64,000 bases of DNA, taken from the NCBI GenBank assembly GCA_022828595.1, contig JAKGHH010000003.1:11284934-11348933 (forward strand). The letters run 5' to 3'. Shown here piece by piece: positions 43,768 to 54,740 of this stretch. Both the position numbers and the translations under genes were made by a program. Positions within the stretch are counted from its first letter, which is position 1, and the number at the start of each line of letters is the position of its first letter. This DNA comes from Nelumbo lutea. Taxonomy: Eukaryota > Streptophyta > Magnoliopsida > Proteales > Nelumbonaceae. The notes beneath the pieces were generated by a model, which did no database searches, had not been told where the DNA came from, and was given only the letters and a program-made list of their open reading frames with translations.

Positions 43768-44379
43768 CTCTTATATTTTAATCAAAATTTGGATAACACA
43801 TTATTTAATGTTAACTGCCATTTTTTTTTTTGCAACTGCCCTCATTGGTGTATTTTATGTCCTATTTTTTATAGTCACTTATATGTCCATTTTTGTGGGA
43901 AACATTGGACCCTGTAATGTTACTCCTATTATCAATTGGCTGGAATTGATGATATCCTATTTGGTTGACCCTCTTAAGAGTTTAAGGGATTTAATCCTCA
44001 TGTAGTTTTGAGGTTTAGTAAAGGATTGTTATATCTATCATCATCGCTCCATCTTGGTTGAGCAAGAACTGCTAAAAAGAAAGTTTTGATGGTTGCTTTT
44101 ATTGGAGACCAAGCCTATTGGAAATTGGCTGCCTTTTCCATGATTCTGATCCAATATTTCTTATCTTTTCAGGACCTAGTTAGATTGGATTAATATTCCT
44201 TGCCTTGGTTTTAAGATCTATAATACGTGGATATACCATGTACTCAATACAACATTGGATACTTTAAGTGTTGACCTTATAGAATTAACACTTCCAGAGT
44301 GTACTGCATGCATACTAGTAAGTGTCTGCATTTATTCTATTCAAAGAGTTTAACAAGTGATTGCACACTAGTGAATGAT
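43768..44379. other. AT-rich, nothing recognised
   Basis: No open frame, terminal repeat or family motif was seen in this stretch. Confidence 0.5.
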
Positions 44380-44577
44380 GGCGCTGGCTTAGACTTCTCT
44401 CAAAATAGGAGTGATCACAATTTTGACGGTTCTGCTTTTGACAATTCTGGACCATCTAGTATTGCTTGTGCATTTAAAGACCATGTAGGCATAATTCTTC
44501 GTGGCTTCTTGGGTCTTGTGTGCAATGGAAATTCCCCAAGGGAAAGTTGGTAGCTCTTTTCCAAGGGTTAAAGTTAA
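44380..44577 (+). pseudogene. L1 LINE RNase H start, cut at the copia C junction
   Basis: The + strand reads NFDGSAFDNSGPSSIACAFK, then DHVGIILRGFLGLVCNGNSP, and after a frame change GKLVALFQGLKL. This is the opening half of the plant L1 RNase H domain. It stops at about 44577, where antisense copia C begins without an LTR. The junction is therefore a deletion or rearrangement. Confidence 0.75.
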
Positions 44578-45514
44578 CCTTCTGCATGAGTACCTGAGTG
44601 AGCAAATGCAGATGATGAGGTGTTGACTGAAGGGTTGGATGCTGAAATAGTGGTCTCCGAGTAATTATGTAACCTCCCATACTTTTCAAGTTCTGCCTTT
44701 ATTGCTGCCAACTGCTCCATAGCTGATTTTTCTTCACTTTCTCTATTTCCACCCTCAACCACTGTGGCAACATTAGCATTCTTAGGCTTCCCACTCTGAC
44801 CATTCTTCTTAAAGTTGTTGTTTTGAAACCTATCCGGAAGAAGGTCTGGATGAAGTTTCCAACAAGTGTCCTTAGTATGCTTTGGTTTCTTGTAGTACTC
44901 ACATATCACTTCTTTCGACTTTATTCCAGTATGTGCAAAGTGCCCTATAGGTGGTCCTTGTAATTGTACTTGTCGCATACTCTCTTCACTACTTACCATA
45001 GCATATGCTTGAGCAAGAGTGACCTCATCTTTAGGCAGGATGTTTTGTCTAGTAATGTTGAACTCAGGGTTGAGTCCTGTAAGAAACTCAAACACCCTGT
45101 TTTGTTCCACCAGTTTTCTAAATGTTTTTGCATCCTTAGTGCTCTCCCATATAACTATCTCCATAACATCAATTTCCTGCCATAACGACTTCAACATGGA
45201 GTAATAAACTACTACACTCGTCTCCCCTGTCTCAGATTGTTCACATCACTCTTCAACTTGTAGACTCTTGCAACATTTAGCTTCTATGAATATGTTTTTG
45301 TAACACCGTCCCACATCTCCTTAGCTGAAGTCATCCAGAGGTAATGTTGATTTATATGGGGCTGCATAGAATTGACTAACCATCCAATCATTGTGTAGTT
45401 CTCCTGCATCCATTTCTCTACTACAAACATAAATTTGCATAGACTGTGCCCAAGCTAGATAACTGGTTCCATCTAGTTTAATTGTGGTCACTCCAATCAA
45501 AAAGGAATCTACCA
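44578..45514 (-). pseudogene. gag of copia C, distal part
   Basis: From the MULE-like junction the - strand reads FLIGVTTIKLDGTSYLAWAQ and SMQIYV. It then has an internal deletion and frame changes before MLKSLWQEIDVME, NRVFEFLTGLNPEF and VTLAQAYAMVSSEE. The knuckle is CEYYKKPKHTKDTC, with Tyr for the second Cys. The end, SSSAFAHSGTHAEG, is where gag approaches the protease in relatives. Everything beyond is missing. Confidence 0.85.
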
Positions 45515-46362
45515 AGGTTTAAAATGTCGATGTCGATGGAAATGTCACTTGCCAAAATATAGGACATATGTTGGAAATGTCAGAAATGTCGAGGGGAAAT
45601 ATTGTAAAAATTCGAGACATTGTGGAAATATTATGAAATATGTGGAAATATGCAATGATATTTTGTAAAATGATAAAAGAAGCATTAATACATATTTCTA
45701 GACTATAATCTTATTCCCAGCCATTATATAAAGCTAAGAAACTAAGATCAATAACAAATTAGTAAATGACAATTTACTGATTTATTATGCATTTTGATGT
45801 TTTTACAAGGTTATCTGATATTTTTATTCTGATTTTTTTAATATTAAAGTTATAATACATTATGTTTTATTATAAATTTAATAAACTGATTCTTCTTTTT
45901 TGTAGTATCAAGATTATGATAAATTCTGATTTCTTATAAAACTTAATGAATTTATTATGATTTTTAATACTAAATTTATAATAAATTACAATTTAGTATA
46001 AAATTTAATAAATTTATTCTCATTTTTTATATTAAGTTTAGAATATTATTTATTATAAAATTTAATAAACATTTTCTGATTTTAATAAATATTTTATGTT
46101 TTATATTATAAAGTATTTAATTTATTCTTTTGTTTTTATTTTTGTTAATTCTTTTTATAAATATTTTATTTGAAATATTAAATAGAAATTATTGATGGAA
46201 TAATTTATATTAATATATTGTATTATGTTAATAGAATATACTGATATATTATATTGCTAATGTACATTAGTCGACATCCTATTAACATAATAGGAAAAAC
46301 TGTCTTTTTTTTTTGGTTATTTGGACCGGTTTGGTTAACATTTCCGAAATATAGAAAACCAT
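45515..46362. mobile_element. MULE-like insertion in gag of copia C, 848 bp, non-coding
   Basis: The segment is bounded by an 11 bp direct duplication, ggaatctacca (45504-45514 and 46363-46373), the length expected for Mutator-like elements. Its ends share weak inverted similarity (left: aggtttaaaatgtcg...ggaaatgtc; right, reversed: ggttttctatatttcggaaatg). The interior is AT-rich, with repeated gaaatgtc/gaaatat words near the left end. No transposase is present. Gag reads across the gap (GWLVDS-FLIGVTTIKLDG) when it is removed. Confidence 0.55.
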
Positions 46363-46917
46363 GGAATCTACCAACCAACCCCGAATTTGAAACCATGGAA
46401 TCTACCAGCCAACCCCGAATAACGACATCTGCTTCATTTCACATCCAGATTGCTCCATTGATCAACGAAAAAAAAAAAACTAGTTTTTTAGTCTTTATAG
46501 ACCTAACCGAGGTTAGTCCAATACTAGGGGATTCAAAAACTAGTGTTTCACTACACCCGGTTGTCGAGGAGAAAGAGAGAAGAGGTAGCTGCTCCTACCA
46601 GAGCTTCCCAACCTTCTTCAAATCTCAACCGCACACTTTTGGGGGTCAAAACAAACCTCTCAAGCCCTGAGCTCCACACCCAATCATTCTCTTTAACTTG
46701 TAACTTGAAAACTCTCTAGTCGGCTAGGGTTTTGGGTAGAAAAAAACAGCTTCACTTCTTAGCAATCTTCGGCCAGATTCTAACTCTCCAAACTCTCTAC
46801 CAACTAGGCAAACAATGCTCTGATTGATCAGGAACTTATCTCTCCATACACTCTTCTAATCGAAGGGATTGGAAAAAAAAAACAAAAAACAAAAACGAGG
46901 AAGAACTGCTTTGATAC
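46363..46917 (-). other. Leader and gag start of copia C
   Basis: The - strand has MEQSGCEMKQMSLFGVGW followed by a stop. A 33 bp tandem duplication (46363-46395 and 46396-46428) repeats the part encoding the GW..DS words. Upstream is an untranslated leader with aaaccctagccgac-type text. It ends at the split primer-binding site (gatac, 46913-46917). Confidence 0.7.
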
Positions 46918-47286
46918 AGTAGAAGATCAAGACTGTAATCAGTCTTGAATCCTAAAAGGTTTTAGGTTTGCAAAACAAAAGAGAAAGTGAGAGAAAGGAG
47001 AGAGAGTAGAAGAGAAACAAGAGAGCACAAGTTGTTGAAAAGAGGGACAGATACTTGCTCATCTACCGCCGCCACTCTCTTAATATTTATAGGTTATGTT
47101 TAATACATAATGGAAAGGACACATCTGCCCTTGGTACTTACATAATAAATAAAGTAAATAAAACTGAAATAAATAATAACTGAATTAACAAACTGACACT
47201 ACTATAACTGAAACAAATAACTACACTGCTGTCCTACGAACACAGTGGAGACCACTGCAGTGGGGCCCACATTAGTGTTCTCTACA
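46918..47286 (-). repeat. 3' LTR of copia B
   Basis: On the - strand it starts TGTAGAGAACACTAATG after a changed polypurine tract (GAACGGGAG, about 47287-47297) and ends GATCTTCTACT. It carries the hairpin CAAGACTGATTACAGTCTTG near its end and a TATA-like ctataaatattaag. Confidence 0.93.
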
Positions 47287-50200
47287 CTCCCGTTCAAGTT
47301 GGAGTTGATATCTATCATGCCCAACTTGGATAGGTCTGTCTCTAACTTCTTCCGTGGTATAGCCTTGGTGAGGATATCCGCAAGCTGCATATTAGATGTG
47401 ATATACGGAAGACACACTTCTTGTGATTTGACCCTTTCTCGCACAAAATGTCGATCAACTTTGATATGTTTAGTTCTGTCATGCTGCACTGGGTTGTAGG
47501 CTATATTAATAGCTGTCTGATTATCACAATACAACATTAAGGGCTTTTCATAGTCAATACCCAACTCTTCAAGTAGTGACCTCAGCCATAAGATTTCAGC
47601 CACTCCATTAGCCATTGACCTGTATTCTGCTTCAGCACTGGAGCGGGAAACAACACTCTGCTTCTTACTCCTCCAAGAGACAATGTTACCTCCCACCAGG
47701 GCACAATATCCAGAGGTAGACCTTCTGTATAGACTTCCACCCTCATGTGATTATTGTTCTTGAGCAATATACCTCTACCCGGGCATCTCTTCAAGTATGC
47801 TAATATTCTCTGCCGCAAGAAGATGAGAAGTTCTAGGGGAGTGCATGTACTGGCTAACAACACTAACTGCATAGCTGATATCCGACCGAGTGAGGCAGAG
47901 ATATAGAAGCTTTCCAACCAACCGTTGGAACATAACTTTGTCTTCAAGAGGCTCCCCACCCTCTGCACTAATCTTGTGATTTTGTTCGATGGGTGTATCG
48001 GCCGGCTTAACACCCAACTTTCCAGTTTCTGCCAACAGATCTAGAACATATTTTCTTTGAGAGATAAAAATCCCCTGCTTGGATCTAGCAACCTCAATAC
48101 CCAAAAAGTACCGTAGTGCACCAAGATCTTTCACCTCAAACTCTTGATGAAGGAGCTGTTTGAGGGATTCAATCTCATGACTGTCATTTCCTATCACCAC
48201 AATATCGTCAACATATACTGCTAGTAGTGTCAGAGAGGACTCCACCCTCTTGATGAATAGTGTATGATCTGACTGGGCCTGTACATAACCAAACCTTCTA
48301 AGGGCTAATCTGAACCTATCAAACCAGGCTCTAGGTGACTGCTTCAAACCATACAATGCCTTGTTCAATTGGCAAACCTTCTTACCTGTCTCTGTATCAT
48401 AGAATCTAGGAGGCAACTGCATGTAAACCTCTTCTTGTAAGTCTCCATTCAGAAAAGCATTTTTAACATCCATCTGAAATAGAGGCCAAGAATGATTTGC
48501 TGCAAGGGATAACAAAACTCGAATGGTGGTCATCTTGGCTACTGGGGCAAAGGTCTCCAAGTAGTCTATACCATAAGTCTGAGTGAACCCCTTTGCAACC
48601 AGTCGGGCTTTATACCTTTCAATAGAGCCATCAACATTATGCTTCACAGTGAACACCCATCTGCATCCCACCGGTTTCTTTCCTTTTGGTGGGTCAACCA
48701 GTGCCCAAGTATTATTCTTCAACAGGGCATCCATTTCGACTTGCATTGCATCTTTCCATTCTGGAACTGATAAGGCTTCTTGCACTGTTCTTGGAATAGG
48801 GACATCGGCAATGGAAGTGAGATAGGACCGGTAAGATGGTGATAGACAATCATAGGATAAGAACTGTGAGATGTTGTGAGCTGTAGAAGTAGTGCAATGT
48901 CGTTTCCCTTTGCGAATGGCAATAGGGAGATCAAGGTCAGGGGAAGTGGCAACAGTGAGAGGTATCTCAGTAGGCTCTGGATCTGGAGGCGTAGAAGGAA
49001 CTGGAGCTGGCCGAGACTGCTAAAGACTAGGATCAACCTGCCTGCATCACCTGTGATAGACTCTTAACTCCAGCTCCCTCTGACCACCCTCACCACTACA
49101 ACCTTCATTACCTAGTGGAATAGGTAAAGGAACAACCCCACTTCTACCAGCCCCACTTCCACTCTCATTGCTCTCCCCTTGAGGAAAGAAACTCAAAACA
49201 GCCCCACTCTCACTGCTCTCCCTCTGAGGAGAAACCCTAGGATAATAGGGTGTCTCCTCAAAGAAGGTGACATCCATGGAGACAAACCGTTTCCCTGAAA
49301 CCGGATCATAGCAGCAATAACCCTTTTGAGTTTGCGCATAACCAAGGAAAATGCATTTGGAGGCCTTAGGTTCAAACTTGGAATGATGAGGCCGGAGAAG
49401 CTGAACGAAACAGGTACAACCAAAGGTTTTAAGGGGAACAATGAACAACTCCTTGTCTGGGTATAGAAGGGAAAAGGGGGTTCTCATATTAAGGACCCGG
49501 GAAGGAACTTGATTAATGAGATAAAGTGCCGTGAGGATAGCATCACCCCAGAAGCGAATAGGTACATTGGAGGTAAACATAATGCTTCTTGCCACCTCCA
49601 AGATATGCCTATTCTTCCCTTCGGCAACGCCGTTCTGCTGTGGTGTATAAGGGCAAATGCTCTGGTGAATAATTCCATGGCTAAGAAGGTAGGAGGTCAA
49701 TGGATGAGCAAAGTATTCCTTTGCATTATCAGATCTAAGGACTTTGGTTTTGGTCCCAAACTGAGTGAGAACCATCTGCTGGAAGTTTTGGGTCAGAGCA
49801 GGAACCTCATCCCGAGAACGCATAAGATAGACCCAAGAAAACCGGGTATGGTCATCAACAAACAATGGAAAATATCCGTACCCACCCATAGAAGAGATAT
49901 GATATAGCCCCCAAACATCAGTATGCACAATATCAAAAGAGGAATTACTCCTTTTATTACTTAAAGAATAAGAGGTTCTACAATGTTTGGCAAACTCACA
50001 ACTCTCACACCTCAACTTTGATAACTCAACAGACTCAAATAAAGCAGGAAACAAACTCTTCAAAGACTTAAAAGACAAATGATGCAATCGGTTATGCCAA
50101 AGCATAACCGAACTCAGAAACTGGGAAACAAAAGACTTCTTATCCATTGACTCCTCCCGACGAGAACTCTCTCCAAGCAGATAGATCCTGTTCGTCTCAC

Positions 50201-50560
50201 GGCCAGTTCCAATCACCTTCCTCGTCTCCAAATCCTGAAAAACACATCGGTCAGGGAAAAAGATTACTAAACAGTTCATGTGTTTGGTAATACTACTAAC
50301 TGAAAGCGAGTTAGTATCAAGCTTAGGAACATGCAAGATAGAAGATAAAGAGATAGTATCCGATAGCTTGATGTCCCCCTTGCCCGAAATGGGAACAAAA
50401 GAGCCATCAGCAATGGATACTCTATCTCGGCCAGAGGACAAGTGATAAGAAGTGAACAAAGATGGCAAGCTAGTCATATGGTCAGATGCACCTGAATCTA
50501 TTACCCAGCAGTGATCAGTATTACCTGGAGCTGAAGCATGGTAAGCTGAGGCTCGAGTAC
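47287..50560 (-). pseudogene. pol of copia B, near-intact with an RNase H deletion
   Basis: A 571-residue open stretch (50762-49047) carries the protease DSGASDHMT, MLWHNRLHHLSF, CESCEFAKHC, and integrase HTDVWG, RSDNAKEYF and NGVAEGKNRH. After one stop the frame reopens (48785-47775) with GCRWVFTVK, QMDVKNAFLNGDL, the catalytic YVDDIVV and QRLVGKLLYLCL. A frame change near 47810 leads to RNase H, where a 31 bp deletion removes DADWAG and shifts the frame. The distal RNase H (SSAEAEYRSM, YCDNQTAINIAYN) is open again from 47696. Confidence 0.93.
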
Positions 50561-51588
50561 CTGAATGTGCAAATGCAGATGTTGCAGGAGCTAATGGTGA
50601 TTGAGATGGCTGAGCTGAACTCCCAACTTCCTTTTCCAACTGTATGAGGGCAGCCCAAACAGTAGCTAAAGTCTCCAGGGATGTGCCTGATGAGGATGTT
50701 GAATCAGTGTTCACTGCCATATGAGCATTACCCTTATTATTTCTTAGTTTTGCTGGGACCAAGTGAGGATGTAGCTTCCAACAAGTATCTTTTGTGTGCT
50801 TGGGTTTCTTGCAATGTTCACATACCGGATCTTGTTTATCTTCCTTCTTCCGGTCCCTTTCTAAGTCACCCCTGGCTTGGGTTTAATAGCTGTCAAGGCT
50901 GGGAAAGAGGGTTGAGGTTGCATCATGCTTTCCTCCTGGTCTCTTCACTATGTACCGAGGAGTATGCTTGAGAAAGGGTCACACTATCTCTTGTCAATAT
51001 CTGTTGTCGCACAATGTCATATTCTGAATTCAAGCTAGCCAGAAACTCAAATACCCTATTCGTCTCGACTTGCTTTCTGTGAGTCTGTGCATCTTTGGGA
51101 CTCTCCCACTCAAGGGTCTTTAGATGGTCAATCTCATGCCACAAGGATTTCAAGGTAGATAAGTAGACAGAAACTGGCTTCTCTCCTTGTTTAAGGTTGT
51201 TTACCTCACACTTCAGTTCATAGGCTCTGGCAACATTAAGGGGTTGGGAATAGGTTTCTTTCACAACATCCCATATCTCTTTGGCTGTCTTTGCCCACAA
51301 GTAATTTCGGTTGATATGTGACTGCATAGAATTACACAACCATGCCATAACTAAATAGTTCTCTTGAACCCACTTGGTGTATGTTGGGTCCTCCTTGGAA
51401 GGTTCTTTCACATTTCCCAAGAGGTAACCCAGTTTCCCCCTTCCTCCAATAGCCATCATGGCTGATTGCGCCCACTCCAAATAATTTGACCCATCAAATC
51501 TCATAGTTGTAATATGAAACCCGGTTTCAGATACACTACCATAACTGTGGTTTCCAAAACTACTTTCTCCCTGACCCTTAAACTCCAT
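50561..51588 (-). pseudogene. gag of copia B, lightly broken
   Basis: The start is MEFKGQGESSFGNHSYGSVS. The signature FDGSNYLEWAQSAMMAIGG and the capsid block YLWAKTAKEIWDVVKETY are intact, as are NRVFEFLASLNSEYD and VTLSQAYSSVHSEE. The first frame closes at 50923 after 221 residues. Two frame changes then precede an intact knuckle, CEHCKKPKHTKDTC (about 50825-50784). Gag and pol were originally one frame. Confidence 0.92.
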
Positions 51589-52388
51589 CTTTGATCAAGA
51601 TTCAGTGGCTACAAACTGTTAGAGCAATTATACCAAAAAACAGAGTCAAACAAGTAAGTCTGAAATCTGATCCGAAACCAACACAAATATGATCTGATCC
51701 GATCTAAAACCAACCCAAATCTGATCTGAAATCAATCGCCTATCACAGTATGTGTAAGAAATCAACTCAAATCTGATCTGAAATCAATCGGCATGCACAG
51801 TACCAGGCAGCCTATCAATCTGAGATGCTATTTTCTGAAATCACTATTGTGGGGCCCACTGCTGCGAGAGCAAAAATAAGGTTTCAACTATAGGTATGAA
51901 GTAAGTGCTCAGCTGCACTCTCCAAGCAGTCCGCACAAGTGGGACTTATCGTAGGGCAATATGAAACCCTAAAAACTAATCACCTTTGAAGAGGGGGTTC
52001 GGCCCAACAATCAAACCCTAGAAACAAACTTAAACACAGTTCGGCAAGCCAAACCCTAGAACAAACTTGAACACAGTTCTGCCCCTCTTTCTAAATAGGT
52101 CCAACCTATCTCGACTGATTGCAGTCTCTGAAACTCACTAAGAAAAACTTACTTATGTACTTCGTTTTACTGTCTTCTAGGGTTACCTGAACCCTAACCT
52201 TCACTGCCTCTTCCTGATTACCAACTCTCTGCAAGCCGCGGCAAGTCTTCAATTGCTGTGAACCTCTCCTGGTAATCTCCAAGATTCAGCCACCGAAAAA
52301 CTTATTCAAAGCTTCCAGCCCTAACTAGTCCTCATGTGGTCGGCTGGACTAGACACACATGAGAAGCCCTAGATAGGCTCTGATACTA
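51589..52388 (-). other. Leader and altered primer-binding site of copia B
   Basis: The site at 52377-52388 reads TAGTATCAGAGC on the - strand, one change from TGGTATCAGAGC. The leader matches the copia J leader almost completely and contains two degenerate repeats of cagatcagatttgagttg-type text. It is not coding. Confidence 0.85.
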
Positions 52389-52757
52389 AGTAGAAGATCA
52401 AGACTGTAATCAGTCTTGAATCCTAAAAGGTTTTAGGTTTGCAAAACAGAAGAGAAAGTGAGAGAAAGGAGAGAGAATAGAAGAGAAACAAGAGAACAAA
52501 AGTTGTTGAAAAGAGGGACAGATACTTGCTCATCTGCCGCCGCCACTCTCTTAATATTTATAGGTTATGTTTAGTACATAATGGAAAGGACACATCTGCC
52601 CTTGGTACTTACATAATAAATAAAGTAAATAAAACTGAAATAAATAACAACTGAATTAACAAACTGACACTACTATAACTGAAACAAATAACTACACTGC
52701 TGTCCTACGAACATAGTGGGGACCACTGCAGTGGGGCCCACATCAGTGTTCTCTACA
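52389..52757 (-). repeat. 5' LTR of copia B
   Basis: It matches the 3' LTR over all 369 bp with about ten substitutions. On the - strand it starts TGTAGAGAACACTGATG and ends GATCTTCTACT next to the primer-binding site. Confidence 0.93.
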
Positions 52758-52764
52758 AATACCA

Positions 52765-53123
52765 AGATGTAAATCTGTCCTTCAAATCTGATAGAAAATA
52801 CTGATTATAGCTGAAAAGAAAGAGAGAAAAGAAGATTACAGCAGAATAGAAGGAGAAGATGGAGAAGAAGAAGAGAAAGGAGAAGAGAGTTCGATAGTTT
52901 CCTCTCTCACTTCACTAATCTTTTATTAATCTGAATTGATTAGGCTAATTACATGTCTACCCTTAAGTGGGTGGCCAGCTAAGCAATAACTTAAAAGAAA
53001 TTAAAAAAGGAGTTAATAGGCCATTAACACATGAAGTAAATAAACATTGCTTAAACATAAAACAAATACTAGGGCCCATTCGGCCTAGTCTCTCTCTATA
53101 TAGATAGATAGAAAGCTGCCACA
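52765..53123 (-). repeat. 5' LTR of copia C
   Basis: The - strand ends ...CAGATTTACATCT immediately before the split TGGTATC site. A TTAATAAAAGAT signal, CT-rich stretches and gccgaatgggccctag fit an LTR. The outer edge is inferred from TGTGGCAGC at about 53123, as no second LTR exists. It is distinct from the LTR of copia B. Confidence 0.65.
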
Positions 53124-53259
53124 TAAAATCAAAGAAGACAGTGAAGGAGTTCTTTTAAGTTTTTTCCAATTGTTGGTGTGTGGGTATAGAGCTGCCACAA
53201 ACAAAGGGCACATCGAATAATCAAAGTTGATCTTTCTTTGGAAAGTATTTCTTTGTTTG
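53124..53259. other. Short spacer between copia C and copia D
   Basis: It contains gctgccaca at about 53206, a second copy of the word at the presumed LTR start of copia C (about 53115). Nothing else was recognised. Confidence 0.4.
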
Positions 53260-53498
53260 TGTTACAGACTGTATAATTAAAATAGGAAGATGTTACAGAC
53301 TGTATAATTAAAATAGGAAGTAAATACCAGGGAGATATGATTTACCTTGATTGTAGGACAGATTTGTAGGAATTTGATTAGTCTTCTTTCCTAATATATT
53401 CTTTCCTAACATAGAATTTGTAACTTGTATATATACATACGAGATTGATGAATAATATAACAAATTCTTCTTCTTCCTCTGTTTACTCTTATTTTACA
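53260..53498 (+). repeat. 5' LTR of copia D
   Basis: Its first 31 bp are tandemly repeated (53260-53290 and 53291-53321). The TATA-like cttgtatatatacatacg lies near 53426. It is followed directly by TGGTATCAGAGC (53499-53510), the Met tRNA site. Confidence 0.95.
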
Positions 53499-53510
53499 TG
53501 GTATCAGAGC

Positions 53511-53872
53511 ATCTAGTCTCTACCTGCCCTTTTGTTTTAAGTAAACAGTAGGTAGAGGAAAATTTCTAGGTGTTTCAGGTCACCTCCTTGGAGTAGTCAG
53601 AGCATCTAGTCTCTGCAAAGTCCGGCAGTTAGCAGCCCTGCGCGTGTGTCTCACACACCGCCTAAAGATTCTGCCATAGTCACGCGCGCCGGCACGTGGA
53701 GGCACATCTATCGCCGGAAAAATTTTTTTGGTCGTTGTCTTTTGGCTCGCCTCATCCTGTATAACACATATTTGTGCTTTGTCACATGCATATCCATTCC
53801 GGTGTTTTCAATAGGTGTGCTCTGATTGATTTTCGATGTTCAAAATATTCTGTTTATTTGAATTTTGAGATT
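53511..53872 (+). other. Leader of copia D
   Basis: Non-coding. The phrase agagcatctagtctct occurs twice (about 53506 and 53598), a short duplication. A GC-rich, CpG-containing patch lies at 53640-53720, unusual against the AT-rich neighbours. Confidence 0.7.
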
Positions 53873-54740
53873 ATGGCAAACAAAAAATTAGTAGTTATGT
53901 CGGATGTTATTCCAGTGATGTAAAAAATAACTGAGCATAAGCTTAATGGCTCTAATTATCTGGATTGGAGTAAAACTGTTCAACTATATTTGTTGAGTAT
54001 TGCTATGGATAACCATTTGACTGATGACCCTCCTAATGATGACTCGAGAAAGTCTTGGTTGAGGGAGGATGCCCGTTTGTTCTTGCAGATACGCAACTTC
54101 ATTGAAAGTGAGGTGGTTGGTTTAGTCACTCACTGTGGATTTGTTAAGGAACTAATGAACTATCTAGAGTTCTTGTACTCTGGAAAGGGAATATTTCCCG
54201 CATTTATGATGTGTGCAAAGTCTTTTATAGGGCAGACAAAGGTGATAGATCTCTTACAAGCTATTTCATGGATTTCAAGAAAACATATGAGGAACTTAAT
54301 ATGTTGCTTTCGTTTAGTACTGATGTGACTGTTCAACAAGCTCAGTGAGAAAAGATGGCTGTTATGAGTTTTTTAGCTGGCCTACCTTCTGAATTTGAGA
54401 TTGCTAAATCTCAGATTTTTTCCAGTTCAGAGATCTCTTCTCTACAAGATGCTTTCAGTAGGGTCCTTCGTACATAATGTTCTCCACCTGTTCAGCCTAG
54501 TAGTGCCCTTGTCAGCCGCAATAATACATCTGAATCAGGGAGACAACAATACAAGAGTGGTAGTGGTAGGTCAAGTAACTATGACAGGAATACTAATACT
54601 CGTGGACAGGAGTTAGGAGAGATAGTGTGTCATTACTATCATAAGCCAGGACATATGAAGCGGGATTGTAGGAAGTTGTAGAATAAGAAAACTCGGTCAG
54701 TCCATATTGCATCTACCACGAATACTTCTGAGAAGTCTAT
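53873..54740 (+). pseudogene. gag of copia D, broken
   Basis: The N-terminus MANKKLVVMSDVIPV meets a stop at 53920, then KLNGSNYLDWSKTVQLYLLS, the UBN2-type gag start. LREDARLFLQIRNFIE and FLAGLPSEFEIAKSQI can be read in changing frames. The knuckle CHYYHKPGHMKRDC (near 54630) has Tyr for the second Cys. A TAG follows at about 54679. Confidence 0.86.

Larger units (their letters stand above)
46918..52757 (-). mobile_element. Copia B: full-length antisense copia, 5.84 kb, nested in copia C
   Basis: Both LTRs are 369 bp and differ by about ten substitutions (near 2.8 percent by eye). The flanking 5 bp are gatac (46913-46917) and aatac (52758-52762), a target duplication with one change. It has leader, gag with about three lesions, and a long pol frame. 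It is the best-preserved member of the A/B/J family here. It is antisense to AP1G. Confidence 0.93.
44578..53123 (-). mobile_element. Copia C: antisense copia, 3'-truncated, hosting copia B and a MULE-like insertion
   Basis: Reading the - strand from the right: 5' LTR (about 53123-52765), a primer-binding site split by copia B, leader (46917-46450), gag (split at 46363/45514), then an abrupt end at 44578 without pol or 3' LTR. Removing copia B and one copy of its duplication restores TGGTATCAAAGC, a Met tRNA site, directly after the LTR. That reconstruction ties the pieces on both sides of B into one element. Confidence 0.8.

Noticed and set aside
46912..46918. Copia B and copia C sharing one LTR as a tandem element
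   Set aside because: A separate LTR for copia C with its own PBS half lies at 52763 onward, and the gatac/aatac flanks explain the arrangement as nested insertion.
49509..49907. 132-codon + strand open frame
   Set aside because: It is the shadow of the well-conserved integrase frame of copia B on the - strand.
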